Shown here piece after piece: positions 1 through 12,128 of a stretch of 64,000 bases of DNA. The notes beneath the pieces are model-generated. The model saw only the letters and a list, made by a program, of their open reading frames with translations, was not told the DNA's origin and searched no databases. Every line of letters begins with the position of its first letter. Positions within the stretch are counted from its first letter, which is position 1. The stretch lies in NCBI GenBank assembly GCA_965153355.1, contig OZ231128.1, forward strand, positions 12,896,001 to 12,960,000, in the 5' to 3' direction. The translations under genes were made by a program, and so were the position numbers. The DNA comes from Flaccisagitta enflata (taxonomy: Eukaryota > Chaetognatha > Sagittoidea > Aphragmophora).

Positions 1-99
1 AGTCGGCAAAAATTGTGTTCCCATTTTCGCATCATTGAGCAAGTTTGCTCAAAAATGAGGGAGTTTTTTGGAAAATACGCAAAGATTCCAAAGAATCCT

Positions 100-310
100 C
101 AAATACACGGATACACGGCTACCCCAGTCGCGTGCGGGGGGCAGGGGCCGTATTTGAGGTCACTTGATCATGTGGGCAGGAGCAGTGAGGCCAAAAACCG
201 CAAAAACTCCAAAGAAGTAAAGTGTGATGGACCAACAGACCGACGGACGGACCGACGGACGGACGGACCGACAAAGCGGGGTGTAGAGTCGCGTAGCACG
301 CGACTAAAAA
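100..310 (+). repeat. Helentron-like short element, type C
   Basis: The 5' part reads ATACACGGCTACCCCAGTCG, followed by a G-rich run, a GACGGACC tract, and a 3' terminus with the imperfect palindrome GTCGCGTAGCACGCGAC followed by TAAAAA. The same order recurs at 45.1, 47.5, 52.6 and (inverted) 57.4 kb. A 3' hairpin just before CTAAAA together with a GACG/GTCY microsatellite is the plan of non-autonomous Helitron/Helentron elements (HINE, DINE-1, pearl). The class is inferred from architecture only. The 120-aa reading frame over it is fortuitous. Confidence 0.7.
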
Positions 311-727
311 TTAAAACTAGTCCCCCTCTTCATGTAAGTACAAACCGATTAAGTTTTCCAACAAGCTCAAGATAAACGAGTTTGCTCAAAAGAAGCGAGT
401 AGGCACAAATGAGTGAGTTGGCTCAAAATATGCGATTTAGCTCTTAATTCACGATTTAGCTAAAAAAAAAGTAAGATGATTAAGAGTGGGCAAAGTCTTT
501 CAAAACAAGAGATTGAATACATCCGTTTCTGTGATATACACACGATAAGGTAAAGGGAGAGGATCATATAGACCCAGAATAAGCCCAACCGGGCAACGAT
601 GCTTCGGGATTGTGTTTCTGTATGTGTTGAACATGTGATATATATAGAGACAGATGGACGAACAGACAGTTAAAACGATTGAGTGATCAAGGAGGCACTC
701 AAAACATAAAACGTGTAATTTAAAATA
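311..727. other. Non-coding spacer with degenerate GCTCAAAA motifs
   Basis: Short imperfect repeats of the form gagtttgctcaaaa occur at 370-450 and recur at 2690-2810. No coding potential is visible. Confidence 0.5.
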
Positions 728-2309
728 CACGGCGTCCAGGAACAAACCCTAGGTCTAAAAAAATGGTCAAGACTCCTGACCTGGGGAAATGTCTTTTTTG
801 ATGCAGTAGCTACAAATTAATGGTAAAAATAAAAAAATCTGCTTAGAAATATAGAATTGATGGTCAAATAATAACCAAAAAAGGCATTTTTCAGCATATT
901 TTAGATTAAGAATTATATTCATAGCTTCTAAAAGTATGTAGAAATGTATGAAAAGTTTAGCTACAGTGGTTGCACTAATACTTTTACCTTCTTCAGTTTG
1001 TTTAGAGTGATTTTCCAATAATCGAAACAAAAAAATGCTAAAAACTTTTGTAAAATAACTTTTTTTTTGTTATTTTTTGCTATCTTTAAGCTCTAATCTA
1101 TCAAATATTTCTTAAAACTAGCTGAATTATATTCCAGCATGTGTATCTCAACAATATTTATACACTTTTCATAGTCTTCAAGAATTCTAAAGAAGTAATT
1201 GTAAAAATAGGCTGAAAAAAAATCAATCTGATAGTTTGAAATAGTTTTTGTAGTTTTTATCTTTAAAAACAACCCTCTACAGCTGAGTTTCCTACGATTC
1301 TAAGAAACGTAGGAATCTGGGTTAGAAAGCTTAGGATTCTAAGTTTCCTAACCAAATTTTCAATGGGAAATTGAATTTTTCTCATTTTAATCCAGAAAGC
1401 GCCCCTTCAATTTTTCCAATTTTTTGGGTGGTGTCTAACAACGGGAAGACATCCTGATGCCATAGAATAATAGCGTCGCCACTCTACTCTAAGTTGGTGG
1501 AAAAAGTGAAAGAAAAATTTTAACCTAGGTTTCTTACGTTTCTAGGTTTTCTAAGAAGATTTTGCATAGGTTTCTTAGAATTCTAGGTTTTCCAAGATAA
1601 ACAATGTCAGCGAAAATGAAAATCTTTTCTAACAAAAAAGTGAATCAACCAATGAAAGGAGCAACAGCTGTACAAGGAAGACAAAATTTCTATTCTTGCC
1701 TTTATTGTAAATCCTTGGAAATCTAGAATTCTAAGAAACATAAGCAACATTTTCCTAGAAAACCTAGAAACCTAAGAAACGTAGGTAGGATTTTTTCATT
1801 CACATTTTTTATCTATTTACAGCGGAGTGGCGATGCTATTCTTTTATGGCATCTGGATGTTGTGCCATCATGGACAATCACCCAAGAAAGGAGAAAAATC
1901 AAAGCAGCGCTTTTTGGGTTATAATGAAAAGACTCACTTTCCCTTTGTAAAATCAGCTAGGAAACCTAGAAACGTAAGCTTTCTAACCCAGAATCCTAGG
2001 TTTCTTAGAATCGTAGGATACCCAGCTGCTCTAAACTTACCAAATAGGTAAAAGCATTATTACAGCAACTATTGCCACACTTTTCAGATATTCTTCAAAC
2101 AGCTTGAAGCTACAATCCTAATTTCTGATATGAAAAATATATAAAAATGCTTTATTTTTGCTATCTTTAAGCTTTTAATTCTATATTTCCAAGCCAATTA
2201 TTTATTTTTGCCATAAATTGATAGCTAATGCATCAAAAAAGACTTTTTCCCAGGTCAGGAGTCTTGACCATTTTTTTCGACCTATGGTTTGTTCCTGGAC
2301 GCCGTGAAT
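728..2309. mobile_element. 1.6-kb foldback element
   Basis: The ends are inverted repeats. CACGGCGTCCAGGAACAAAC at about 728 is matched by GTTTGTTCCTGGACGCCGTG at about 2288, and aaatggtcaagactcctgacc (765-785) is matched at 2250-2275. A second nested inverted pair built on CTACGATTCTAAGAAACGTAGG and CCTAGGTTTCTTAGAATCGTAGG lies at 1290-1350 and 1990-2020. Motifs of the type tttcttagaattctaggtt repeat through the middle. There is no transposase; ORFs here are shadows. Confidence 0.75.
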
Positions 2310-3384
<1,075 letters not shown>

Positions 3385-3629
3385 TGGTGGCTTGTTGGTG
3401 GGCAGGGGAAGTTACGCGGGCATGCAGGAGAAGTGATATAGGCAATGTTGCTGTTTTTTTTCTTTCATTCCTATTAAGCTGTGCCAAATTGTGTCCAACT
3501 GATAGATGCAGTGCAACGGACAGACGGACAGACAGACCTAACCTGTCTTTGATGTGCGAAGGCGCACTTAAAAGTCTGGTGCAAAAATAAATCCCCATCT
3601 GTTTACGTAATACGATACTCATGAGTCCC

Positions 3630-3960
3630 GTGCTAGGCGACGCGACTCTACACGGTTGGTCGGTCTGCCCCCTTTTTATTTATTTATTTATTTATTTTTG
3701 GCGTGTTTAAGCATTTCGGGCTCACAGCTTCTTCCCAAATGCCATTTTAAGTCATTATAAGTCATTATAAGTCCTTCTAAGTCATTTTAATTCATATTGA
3801 GTTATATCAAGTCACTTAAGTCAATCAGGTTGATTAGGTCATTTCAGTCAGTTTATGTCTTTTTAGGTTATTTCAAATCATTTCAGGTCATCTTGAGTTA
3901 TTTGAAGTCAATTCAAGTCATGTCCTGCACGCAACTTATAGGTGTTGGCCTCTTTTTTAG
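3630..3960 (+). repeat. Type A Helentron-like element with AAGTCATTTT array
   Basis: The left end has GACGCGACTCTACAC followed by GGTC units. The body is a degenerate array of 10-bp AAGTCATTTT/AAGTCATTAT units (3750-3925). The right end reads GCACGCAACTTATAGGTGTT. Copies with the same ends are at 14.3 and 61.0 kb. Confidence 0.75.
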
Positions 3961-4104
3961 TCTCGGACAGGTTAATAGGGGTGTACACCCTCCCCCGGCA
4001 CACACAAACATGTGGCATTTCCCACGCTTCTACCTGTATGTTAATTCCTAGATTGGTATCATTTTGAAGATTTGCCACCAATTTGGTATCGCTATAGCTC
4101 AACT

Positions 4105-4200
4105 TTTAGTCGCGTGCTACAAAGTACCGTGCAACGCGACTACAATCTGCTATGTCCATCCGTTTTTCGGTCAGTCAGTCCGTCTGTTACACTTTACTTT
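4105..4200 (+). repeat. Type A/C left-end fragment
   Basis: It carries TTTTTAGTCGCGTGCTAC, then the palindrome partner GCAACGCGACTAC and GGTCAGTCAGTCCGTC. This is a truncated terminus of the same families. Confidence 0.65.
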
Positions 4201-4257
4201 TTACGTTAATGGGTAGTTTATTCATTATCCCTCCTGCTCAAACGTATCGTTATCATT

Positions 4258-4735
4258 TTTGAGCAGCGGCCCCAAAGGGGTCGATGTCCTATGCTTTCTA
4301 ACATATGGGGAATTTTCTCCTCCTCCTCCTTCTTCTTCTCCATAACCCCCCGCCGCGGGGTCCAAATTCCAGACTGGAGGCCCAAATCCGCGCCTCAAGG
4401 CCCAAATCCTAGCCTGTGGACCCAGATCCCAGCCTTGAGGCCCAAATCTCAGCCTTGAGGTCCAAATCCCAGGAAAGAGGCTCAGATCCCAACCTCGAGG
4501 ATGAGATTTGGGCTTCAAGGCCTCAAGGCCCCCCAGGCTAGGATTTGGGCCCCCCAGGCTAGGATTTGGGCCTTGAGGCAGGAATTTGGGCCTCGAGTCT
4601 GGAATTTGGTCCTCAAGACTGAAATTTGGGATTTGAGGGGGGGGGGGGGTTATGGAGAAGAAGAAGGAGGAGAAAATTCCCATATGTGTGAAAGCATAGG
4701 TCATTGACCCCTTTGGGGCCGCTGCCCTGCTCCTC
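4258..4735. mobile_element. Family D palindromic element (variant arms)
   Basis: Left arm: GCAGCGGCCCCAAAGGGGTC, then CATATGGGGAATTTTCTCC and a TCC/TCT-rich tract. The right arm is its reverse complement, ending GACCCCTTTGGGGCCGCTGC. Between them lie inverted arrays of units such as AGGCCCAAATCCCAGCCTTG on one side and their reverse complements on the other. The whole 478 bp could fold into one long hairpin. The ORFs rich in Pro/Trp/Gly come from this array. Confidence 0.85.
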
Positions 4736-4913
4736 CTTCTACTTCAACCACAGCCTACTTAGGCAGGGCACGGGCACCGCTGACCATCTAACGCTTTTGC
4801 GACTATCATCACTGCTCCTGCCTGCCCGCATGCGTCTTGGGTAGCCGGCAAAAACAAAGGGGCAATGCTTTTATTCTCATCCATTTTGGGAGACTGTTTC
4901 TCCTTAATGAATT
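4736..4913. other. Spacer, no recognised feature
   Basis: It includes TCACTGCTCCTGCCTGCCCG, the phrase that accompanies the Helentron-like repeats. Nothing else is recognised. Confidence 0.4.
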
Positions 4914-5181
4914 GAGCTAACGACCTCAACTTCGGCTCATTTTAAAGAACTGTGTCTGTTCTTTAAAATGAGCCCAAGTTTAGGTCGCTGGCTCAATTTG
5001 TTTTAAAGATAGAGGACTAAAAAAAAGAGGGGTCAATTCATCTTTTTCTCAAAGGAAGCATCGACTTTGGAAGACTGCTGCTCCTAAGCAAATTGAGCTA
5101 ATAACCTCAACTTGGGCTCATTTCAAAGAGCTGTGTCTGTTCTTTAATATGAGCCCAAGTTGAGGTCATTAGCTTAAATTC
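4914..5181. repeat. Pair of tandem hairpin repeats
   Basis: Two hairpins (about 4914-5002 and 5095-5181) share a GAGCTAAYGACCTCAACTT stem, a loop near TGTGTCT and a return stem AAGTTKAGGTCRYTRGCT. They are direct copies about 180 bp apart, each a near-palindrome of about 90 bp. Confidence 0.8.
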
Positions 5182-5457
5182 GTTTAAAAAGATATGAGCT
5201 TACAAACGGGGGGGTGGTGGACAAAGATTTTCCCGTGATTTGCATGATTTTTCGTTATTCTTGGGGGGCCATGATTTTTACGAAAATACTGTAGAGCTAT
5301 GAAAACCATCTCAGCACATGCCGGGGATGGGATTTTAACAAAACAGTTGATATCGGATCCATTATTTCTAATTGGACCTTCCTATACAGAGTAACGAGCG
5401 ACTTACAGATGGATGGAGGCCTTTATCATCAATATTTTCAATCACCGGATACATCAT
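5182..5457. other. Spacer, no recognised feature
   Basis: AT-rich sequence with a G run near 5209; no coding signal or repeat match was noticed. Confidence 0.4.
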
Positions 5458-5800
5458 ACCACTTGACTATTAAAAAAAAAGACGCACCTGTTTATAAATT
5501 GATAAAACAGGTATAGAAATTAATTTGAACTTTTTTCAAAGAATATATTTTGATGGATTATCAAAAAATCTTTCACTCTAGACCAATACTAGCTCTGTGT
5601 CTCAAACGGTTTAGAAGCTAGAGCCTTGCAAAGAAAAGCACTAATTTGCTAAAATGCATTTCTTCATAGGGATTGCAAAACTGATATGGACAACTTTTTC
5701 ACTAAAATTAATGCCATTTCTAAACAAAAAAAGATAGCAATACCAGATTTTGATAGGTTTATCTTTGATTCATAGGTAAAATTAGCCATCCAAAAGTGCG

Positions 5801-5834
<34 letters not shown>

Positions 5835-5842
5835 AGTCGTAT
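5458..5842. mobile_element. Diverged copy of MITE family E
   Basis: The left end has ACTTGACTATTAAAAAAAAA then GACGCACC. The right end is AAAAGTGCGTC, an expanded poly-T of about 30, and GAGTCGTATGG. Its interior matches the cleaner copies at 6456, 40690 and 62039, including the module CTCAAACGGTTTAGAAGC at about 5604. Confidence 0.7.
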
Positions 5843-5895
5843 GGTAACACTTTCCTTTTGTTCGCCACCACTTATGATGAAAGGAACAGCAAAAG

Positions 5896-5898
<3 letters not shown>

Positions 5899-5966
<68 letters not shown>

Positions 5967-5967
5967 G
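5899..5967. repeat. (CAA)n microsatellite
   Basis: About 22 trinucleotide units with a terminal CAGCAACAG. They abut the hAT MITE target site. Confidence 0.95.
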
Positions 5968-5994
5968 CAACAGATAAATCTGACATATTGCCGC

Positions 5995-6130
5995 TAGGGA
6001 TGTGGAAGCGATTGACCGCTTCCATTTTGGAGGATGGGATAGCTACTAGTATTTGTACTACAAAATGGAAGCGGAAGCGGAAGCGGAAGCGGTGGAAGCG
6101 GTACTAAAATCGACCGCTTCCACATCCCTA
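5995..6130. mobile_element. hAT-type MITE with GGAAGC core
   Basis: A 136-bp element begins TAGGGATGTGGAAGCG and ends CGCTTCCACATCCCTA. It is flanked by the perfect 8-bp direct repeat ATTGCCGC (5987-5994 and 6131-6138). An 8-bp target duplication and termini of the form YAGGGNTG are typical of hAT transposons. The centre holds a (GGAAGC)n hexamer run. A second, expanded copy is at 16.24 kb. Confidence 0.9.
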
Positions 6131-6254
6131 ATTGCCGCCGAACAAATCAATTGTTGCCAAACACGGGTAAACTTTTTAGGATTCTCGGTAATCAACAGCG
6201 ACAATAAGGCCAATATATTCAATCCACAGTTATTCTACGTCTTTTTTTTATTTT

Positions 6255-6405
6255 GACGTGCCGTGTTTGTCATTAAGTCGGTCGGTAGGTCGGTCCGTCC
6301 GTCCCCTCGTACATTTTTTTAATTCCAAGCGATTTTCGCATCACTGCTCCTGCCCAACCATCCGGACTGGAATGCCGTGTATCCGGCCTTGTTTGGCTTT
6401 TACAG
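6255..6405 (-). repeat. Degenerate type C Helentron-like copy, inverted
   Basis: It carries GTCGGTCGGTAGGTCGGTCC, then CATCACTGCTCCTGCCCAAC, then GTGTATCCGGCCTTGTTTGG, the reverse complement of the type C 5' end. Confidence 0.65.
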
Positions 6406-6455
6406 GCGGTTTTTGAATTACTGGTCCTGCCAAAATGGTCGGATAGCCTTATTTA

Positions 6456-6863
6456 CTACTCGAATCATTAAAAAAGCCGCACTTTTAAAAGGCAAATTGT
6501 CACATTGAATTTCAAAATAACTGATTAAAATCTTAGACCATTAAAAAGCTCTTGAAAAGATCTTTCATTTGGCTCCAATCTGGCAATTCTAGCTTTATTC
6601 GTTTAGAAATGGCATAAGAATGAGTAAAAACATTGCCATTATCAGTTTGCATTCCTATAGAAAAATTAGCATTTTTACAAATAAGGAGATAACTTTGACA
6701 AGCTCTAGCTGCTAAACCGTTTGAGATACAGATCTGGGATTGGTCTAGAATGAAAGAAAATTTAAAAATCTTTAAAATCTTTTCCACTGAAAAATGTTCA
6801 AATGATTTTTCTTTCTCATTCATCAGCTCAAAATAGGGTGCGGCTTTTTTTTTAGTCGAGTAG
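6456..6863. mobile_element. MITE family E, intact copy
   Basis: The termini CTACTCGAATCATTAAAAAA and TTTTTTTTAGTCGAGTAG are inverted and flanked by TA on both sides (6454-6455, 6864-6865). This fits a Tc1/mariner-type TA target. The body is about 85-90% alike by eye to the 62-kb copy in reverse orientation. There is no transposase. Confidence 0.85.
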
Positions 6864-7974
6864 TATCACTGCTTCTGTCCACCCGTACGACACTTGAGTA
6901 ACTCCGTTACCTGCACAAGTTGAGCTAGCTGCATTATTTCTCATCGCAAAAAAAAAATGAGTAAGGAGGCTAGAAAAAGGTCAATCTTGTGTAAAAAAAT
7001 GTGGGAAATCCAACCGTGACCTTTTCAGAGCCCTACGCGGGGGCGTTTAGAAACGGCCCCAAAAAAACACCCAAAAATGGCTATTTTTAGGTATTTTTGG
7101 CCAAAATTTAGTACTTAAATGGAGGCCAAGTGTTTAATTTCATAGTTGGGGACACTTCAAGATGTAAGAGACTAGTAAAACAAGAATCATGATGATGGGG
7201 CTATTGAGGGGTACCTAAAAAGGCCCAAAAAGGGCCCCTAAAATGGAAAAAATGTAGTTTTTTTTTCATTGTGACTACAAAAATGAATGGAATGACTTCA
7301 AATTTGAAATGGAAGTTCCTTATAAATGCAACTACCATCATGTAAAAATTTGTGGCCCTCCTCAAATGGCTTCATAGGAAAATTTGGCCACAAAAAACCA
7401 AAAATCGCTCCAAAAAAATCAGTTTTTTGAGTTCATTGACCTAAAAACAATATTATAAGGTCAGGGTACCCCAATTTTTTTTTCTATTTTGCTAATATAA
7501 GATGTTTGGAGGTTCCAAAAAAAATTTCAGGCCATATTTCCAAAAAATGGCTGAGATATGACCATTTGAAGCGACGTGGTAAAAATGGAAAACGCCGAAA
7601 ATGGTCATTTTTTGTGATTTTTTTAAACAATTGGGTACAAAAAGGGGTCCTGTTCATTTTAATTCATAGTTGGGGACACTACAAGATGTAAGAGATTATA
7701 AAAACAGGAATCATAATGATGGGGCTATTGTGGGGTACCTAAAAAGGCCCAAAAAGGGCCCCTAAAACAAAAAAAATATAGTTTTTTTTTCATTGTGACT
7801 ACAAAAATGAATGGAATGACTTCAAATTTGAAATGGAAGTTCCTTATAGATGCAACTACCATCATGTAAAAATTTGTGGCCCTCCTTAGATGGCTTCATA
7901 GGAAAATTTGGCCACAAAAACCAAAAATCGCTCCAAAAAAATCAGTTTTTTGAGTTAACTGACCCAAAAACAAA

Positions 7975-8405
7975 AATCTGCCCTCTCAGGCCTGAAATCT
8001 GCCCTCTCAGGCCTTGAATCTGCTCTCTCAGGCCTGAAACCTGTTCTCCCTGGCCTTAGATCTGCCCTATCAGGCCTGAGACATATCCTCCCAGGCCTTA
8101 GATTAGCCCTCTCGGGCCTGAAATCTGCCCTCCCAGATTCAAGGCCTGAGAGGGCAGATTTTGGGCCTGAGAGGCCAGATTTTAGGTCTGAGAGGGCAGA
8201 TTTCAGGCCTGAGAGGGCCTGGGGGGGGCGGACAGACGGACGGATGGATGGATGGACGAACAAACGAAAGTCCCCTGTGTTCTACAGGACTTCGTCCCCT
8301 TCGGGGCCGCTGCCCTGCCTCTCATTCCGATTTACAACCATGCAAAGCAGGGCAACGGGTATCGCTGACCACATATTGCCCTTGGGCAACCTGTTTTTAC
8401 TTATG
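7975..8405. mobile_element. Family D element with inverted GGCCTGAGA arrays
   Basis: Units CTCAGGCCTGAAATCTGCC run in one direction (7980-8135), then flip to GGCCTGAGAGGGCAGATTT (8145-8220). A GGACGGATGGA tract follows, then CCTGTGTTCTACAGGACTTC and CCCCTTCGGGGCCGCTGCCC. The right part matches family D copies at 12.8, 15.4 and 43.8 kb. ORFs here are translations of the array. Confidence 0.85.
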
Positions 8406-8479
8406 CTCTGGATGAAAAAGGTTTTATTTTTCTTTAGTATGCTCTGGATAATATGTTGCCTTTCTTAACTTTTTTTTAG

Positions 8480-8561
8480 AAAAACATTAGTTGTTGACTC
8501 TTTTTTGGATTTCGTTGGAACTACCAGTGCATGGCTGTCAGCATTGCAGACACCCTTGCAG
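8480..8561 (+). CDS. Coding exon a of an unidentified plus-strand gene
   Basis: An 82-nt exon is bounded by the acceptor TTAACTTTTTTTTAG and the donor CTTGCAG|GTAAAC. The first base completes a codon begun in an unseen upstream exon. The next 27 codons are open, starting KTLVVDSFLDFVGTTSAWLS and ending on a phase-0 boundary. Phase 0 fits the next exon at 13451. I do not recognise the protein; the sequence looks helical and hydrophobic-patterned. The exon lies in the loop of the 7-11 kb inverted repeat. Exon calls rest on open frame, splice sites and phase matching, not on homology. Confidence 0.7.
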
Positions 8562-8704
8562 GTAAACAAACATTTTTTTTCTTTCTATGTATATTAGCTT
8601 GTACCTAAATGACAAAAAGTGATAAATTTGGCATTCCACATGCACTTTATGCTGTGGGGTTGTCTTGAGCTCCTGTTAAGATCAGTTTTGCTACTCAAAT
8701 CCTA

Positions 8705-9118
8705 CTTTAAGCTTTCCGCGTCTCACCCTTGGTAAAACCTACCTCTATGGGGAACCAAAAATTTCAAAGTGCTTAAATATCTGTTTTGACGGCAGATTTG
8801 AAATCTGCAGAAAAAACTGTCAATTGAAAGTGCTTTCCTTTTTCCAATATTCCAACTAGAAGGTGCTCAAAATAAGCGTCGAAGTTTGCAAAACTTACCT
8901 TTCTCTTTTATTTCTTTGTAAAATCGCCGAACTTACCTTTTTGTCATATCTTCAAGATGAATTTTGACTATGATCCCGAAGGAATTTTGAAAAAAGGAGA
9001 GCACTTTCAATTATCAGTTTTTCATGCAGATTTCAAATATGCAGTCAAAAATGGGATTTTAGTAACTTGTATTTTTTGGTTTCCTATAGGCTAAAGGAAA
9101 TTTCAAGGTAAGGCGCGG
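8705..9118. repeat. Intronic inverted repeat
   Basis: GACGGCAGATTTGAAATCTGC and CTGTCAATTGAAAGTGC on the left (8793-8835) are mirrored by GAGAGCACTTTCAATTATC and GCAGATTTCAAATATGCAG on the right (8998-9044). The outer parts (ACCTCTATGGGGAACCAAAA and TTTGGTTTCCTATAGG) also pair. This is probably another foldback MITE. Confidence 0.65.
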
Positions 9119-9804
9119 CCAGCAAGATGCAAAATTTTCGAACTGAAATTGATGTCATTAGAAGCCCAAGACAGCCCCACAACAAGAACTACTTGTAGAA
9201 TTCTGATTTTATTGTTTATTGTCATTTCGGTACAAGCTAATGTATATATCAATGTTACCTGTCCAAGTAGGGAAACAATATAGTAGCAGTTGTAGCAAGG
9301 TTTTACAGTAGTTTTTAAAGGATGAAAACAAAGCTGGATACACAGCAATTTATTGAGGAATGGTTGGGCAGGAGCAGTAACACAAAAACCACATGGGATT
9401 CAAAAATGTGACAAAAGGACCAACTGATCTACTAACCTTGACAGCATGGTGCAGATTTGGGCATCCTTGACTTATAAGAATGAAATCATAGCTGTATTTA
9501 GTTTCAGGGTGTAGAATGGATGGATTAAAAAAAATCTCCAAATTACTCTCACTTGTTTCAGGAAACAGCAAGAATGTCAGCCTCTGCCATTCTTTGAGGG
9601 GTGGCATTTGCCACATTCCTAGTACGTGTTGTGACAGCAAACAACATGTTTATACACCCCTCCATGTGTGTTGTTTGGCAACAACGCCCAATGTGACAAA
9701 ATAAGGGGATGTACACTGTCCCCTTGGTCAGGGAATTTGAAACTGGCTGCACAAAGAACTGTTATAACCTTCAAAATGGCACCGATTATCGAGGCACTGT
9801 TTCC
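9119..9804. other. Intron sequence, nothing recognised
   Basis: Small ORFs at 9103-9348, 9350-9640 and 9516-9704 overlap each other on both strands and have no splice context or domain. I treat the stretch as intron. Confidence 0.4.
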
Positions 9805-11125
9805 AAAACCAAATCATGATGGTAGTTGCATTTATTAGGAACTTCCTTTTCTAATTTGAAGGCATTCCATTCATTTTTGTAGTCACAATGAAAAAAAAAA
9901 CTATTTATTTTTTTGCTTTAGTCTTTTTGGGCCTTTTTAGGTACCCCCACCATAGCCCCGAATTGTATGATTCCTGTTTTTATAATTTACATCTTGTAGT
10001 GTCCCCAACTATGAATTAAAAATGAACGGGACCCCTTTTATATCCAATTGTTTTAAAAATCACCAAAATGATCATTTTTCGGCATTTTTCAGTTTTACCA
10101 CGTCGCTTCAAATGTGTCATATCTCTCAGCCATTTTTTTAAAATATAGCCTGAAATTTTTTTTTGAACCTCTGAAATATCTTATAATAAAGTAAAATAGA
10201 AAAAAAATTGGGAACCCTGACTAAATATTGTTTAGGTCAAAGAACTAAAAAAACTGATTTTTTGAGCAATTTTTGGTTTTAGGGCACTTTCCTGTGAATA
10301 TTTCTTGGAGGAGGGCCAAATTTATAAGATGGTAGTTGCATTTATTAGAATCCCATTTCCAATTTGAAGGCATTATTCCATTCATTTTTGTAGTCACAAT
10401 GAAAAAAAAACTACATATTTTTCACTTTAGGGGCCCTTTTTAAGCCTTTTTAGGTACCTCTTAATAGCCCCATCATTATGATTCTTGTTTTACTAATCTC
10501 ACATCTTGTAGTGTCCCCAACTATGAATTAAAACAAACGGGAGCCACTTTTGTGCCAAATTTAAGCCAAATGTACCTAAAAATGAACATTTTTGGCATTT
10601 TTCAGTTTTACCACGTCACTTCAAAGGGTCATATCTCAGCCATTTTTTGGAAATATAGCCTGAAATTTTTTTTTGAACCTCCAAACATATTCTATCAGCA
10701 AAATAGAAAAAAATAGTAGGGTACTTTGACCTTAAAATACTGTTTTTAGGTCAATTAATCAAAACTGATTTGGGAGCGATTCTTGGTTTGGTGGTCAAAT
10801 TTTCCTAGGCCATCTAAGGAGGGCCACAAATTTTTACATGATGCAGAAGTTACTTATATAGGGAACTTCCATTTCAAATTTGAAGTCATTCCATTCATTT
10901 TTATAATCACAATGAAAAAAAAACTACATTTTTTTCGTTTTAGGGGCCCTTTTTGGGCCTTTTTAGGTACCTAATAATAGCCTCATCATCATGATTCTTG
11001 TTTTACTAGTCTCTAACATCTTGAAGTGTCCCTAACTATGAATTTAAACACTTAGCCTTCATTTAAGTACTAAATGTAAGCCTAAAATAGCCATTTTTAG
11101 TTATTTTTTGGTGTTTTTTTTGGGC

Positions 11126-11757
11126 CGTTACTCATCGAAGAGAGCGTCATATAAGTCCCACCCCCCTTTCCCCCACTCATTGAAGAAAGCGTCCCACCCC
11201 CCTTTCTCCCACTCAACAAGGAGAGTGTCATGTAAGCCTCACCCCCTCTACCCTACCCAATGAAGATAGTGTCATGTAAGCCCCACCCCCTCTCCCCTTC
11301 TCATTGAAGAGAGCGTCATGTAATCCTCACCCCCTCTCCCTTACTCATTGAGGAGAGGGTCATGTAAGCCTCACGCCCCCTCTCCCCCACTTATCGAGGA
11401 GAGCTTCATGTAAGTCCCACACCCTCTCCTCTACTCAGTGAAGATACCGTCATGTAAGTCCCACCCCCTTCTCCCCCACTCATTGAAGAGAGCGTCATTT
11501 AAGTCCCACCCCCCCATTCTCCCACTCATTGAGGAGAGCGTCATGTAAGCCTCACCCTCTCTACCCTACTCATTGAAGAGAGCGTCATGTGAGCGTCACC
11601 CCCTCTCCCCTACCCATTGAAGAGAGTGTCATGTAAGCCCCATACCCTCTCCCCTTCTCATTGAAGAGAGCGTCATGTTATCCTCACCCCTTCTGCCTTA
11701 CTCATTGAGGAGAGGGTCATGTAAGCCTCACCCCCCCTCTCCCCAACTCATCGAAGT
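11126..11757. repeat. Minisatellite, about 55-bp unit
   Basis: About eleven imperfect copies carry CTCATTGAAGAGAGCGTCAT then GTAAGCCTCACCCCCTCTCC. The units vary in spacer C-runs. The array starts directly at the outer end of the big inverted repeat's right arm. Confidence 0.95.
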
Positions 11758-12125
11758 TAATCATTTCGATTTACTCAATTTTTAAAAAAATGCTTTTCTC
11801 AGGTAAAATGCTTTGTAAATATTTTGTTTTAGATAGAGTAGTCGAACGATGAACATTTTTTTTGTTGCACTCCTTATCCACTGCCATCTTGTTTTTGTTT
11901 ATGGCGCAAATCTAAAATCACAACCCTACCCCCACCCCCGACCCAAACACCATCGCGAGGGAATTGTAAACCCCTGCCCACCCTTCCGCGACGATATTGT
12001 AACCCCGTGTTGTAAACTTGATTTTTTTTCCGGGTTCGCCTTTTCAATACATCGGCTTAGACCGTGAAAGGAATTAGTTTAAAGTTGGGTACAATATGCA
12101 TATTCTAATAAGCCGCAACCTGTAG
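11758..12125. other. Spacer with inverted type B fragment
   Basis: Positions 11965-12015 (CCCTGCCCACCC ... GCGACGATATTGTAACCCC) match the reverse complement of the type B 5' end. The rest shows no feature. The 72-aa ORF at 11849 is discussed among rejected items. Confidence 0.55.
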
Positions 12126-12128
12126 ATA

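Larger units (their letters stand above)
7020..11125. repeat. Kilobase-scale inverted repeat surrounding an exon
   Basis: The left arm (7020-7960) has two tandem units of about 525 bp. The right arm (9805-11120) has three units of about 515 bp in the opposite orientation. Each unit carries CTACAAAAATGAATGGAATG (7273, 7799; reverse complement near 9863, 10377, 10890) and AAAAAGGCCCAAAAAGGGCC. The outer ends are GTTTAGAAACGGCCC and GGGCCGTTACTC. The loop holds a family D element and coding exon 8480-8561. This is either one very large foldback element or two insertions of the same family. Confidence 0.85.

Noticed and set aside
11849-12067. 72-aa ORF beginning with a hydrophobic, signal-like stretch
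   Set aside because: Its second half (CPPFRDDIVTPCC) is an inverted type B repeat fragment (ACGATATTGTAACCCC), so the ORF is probably a chance fusion.
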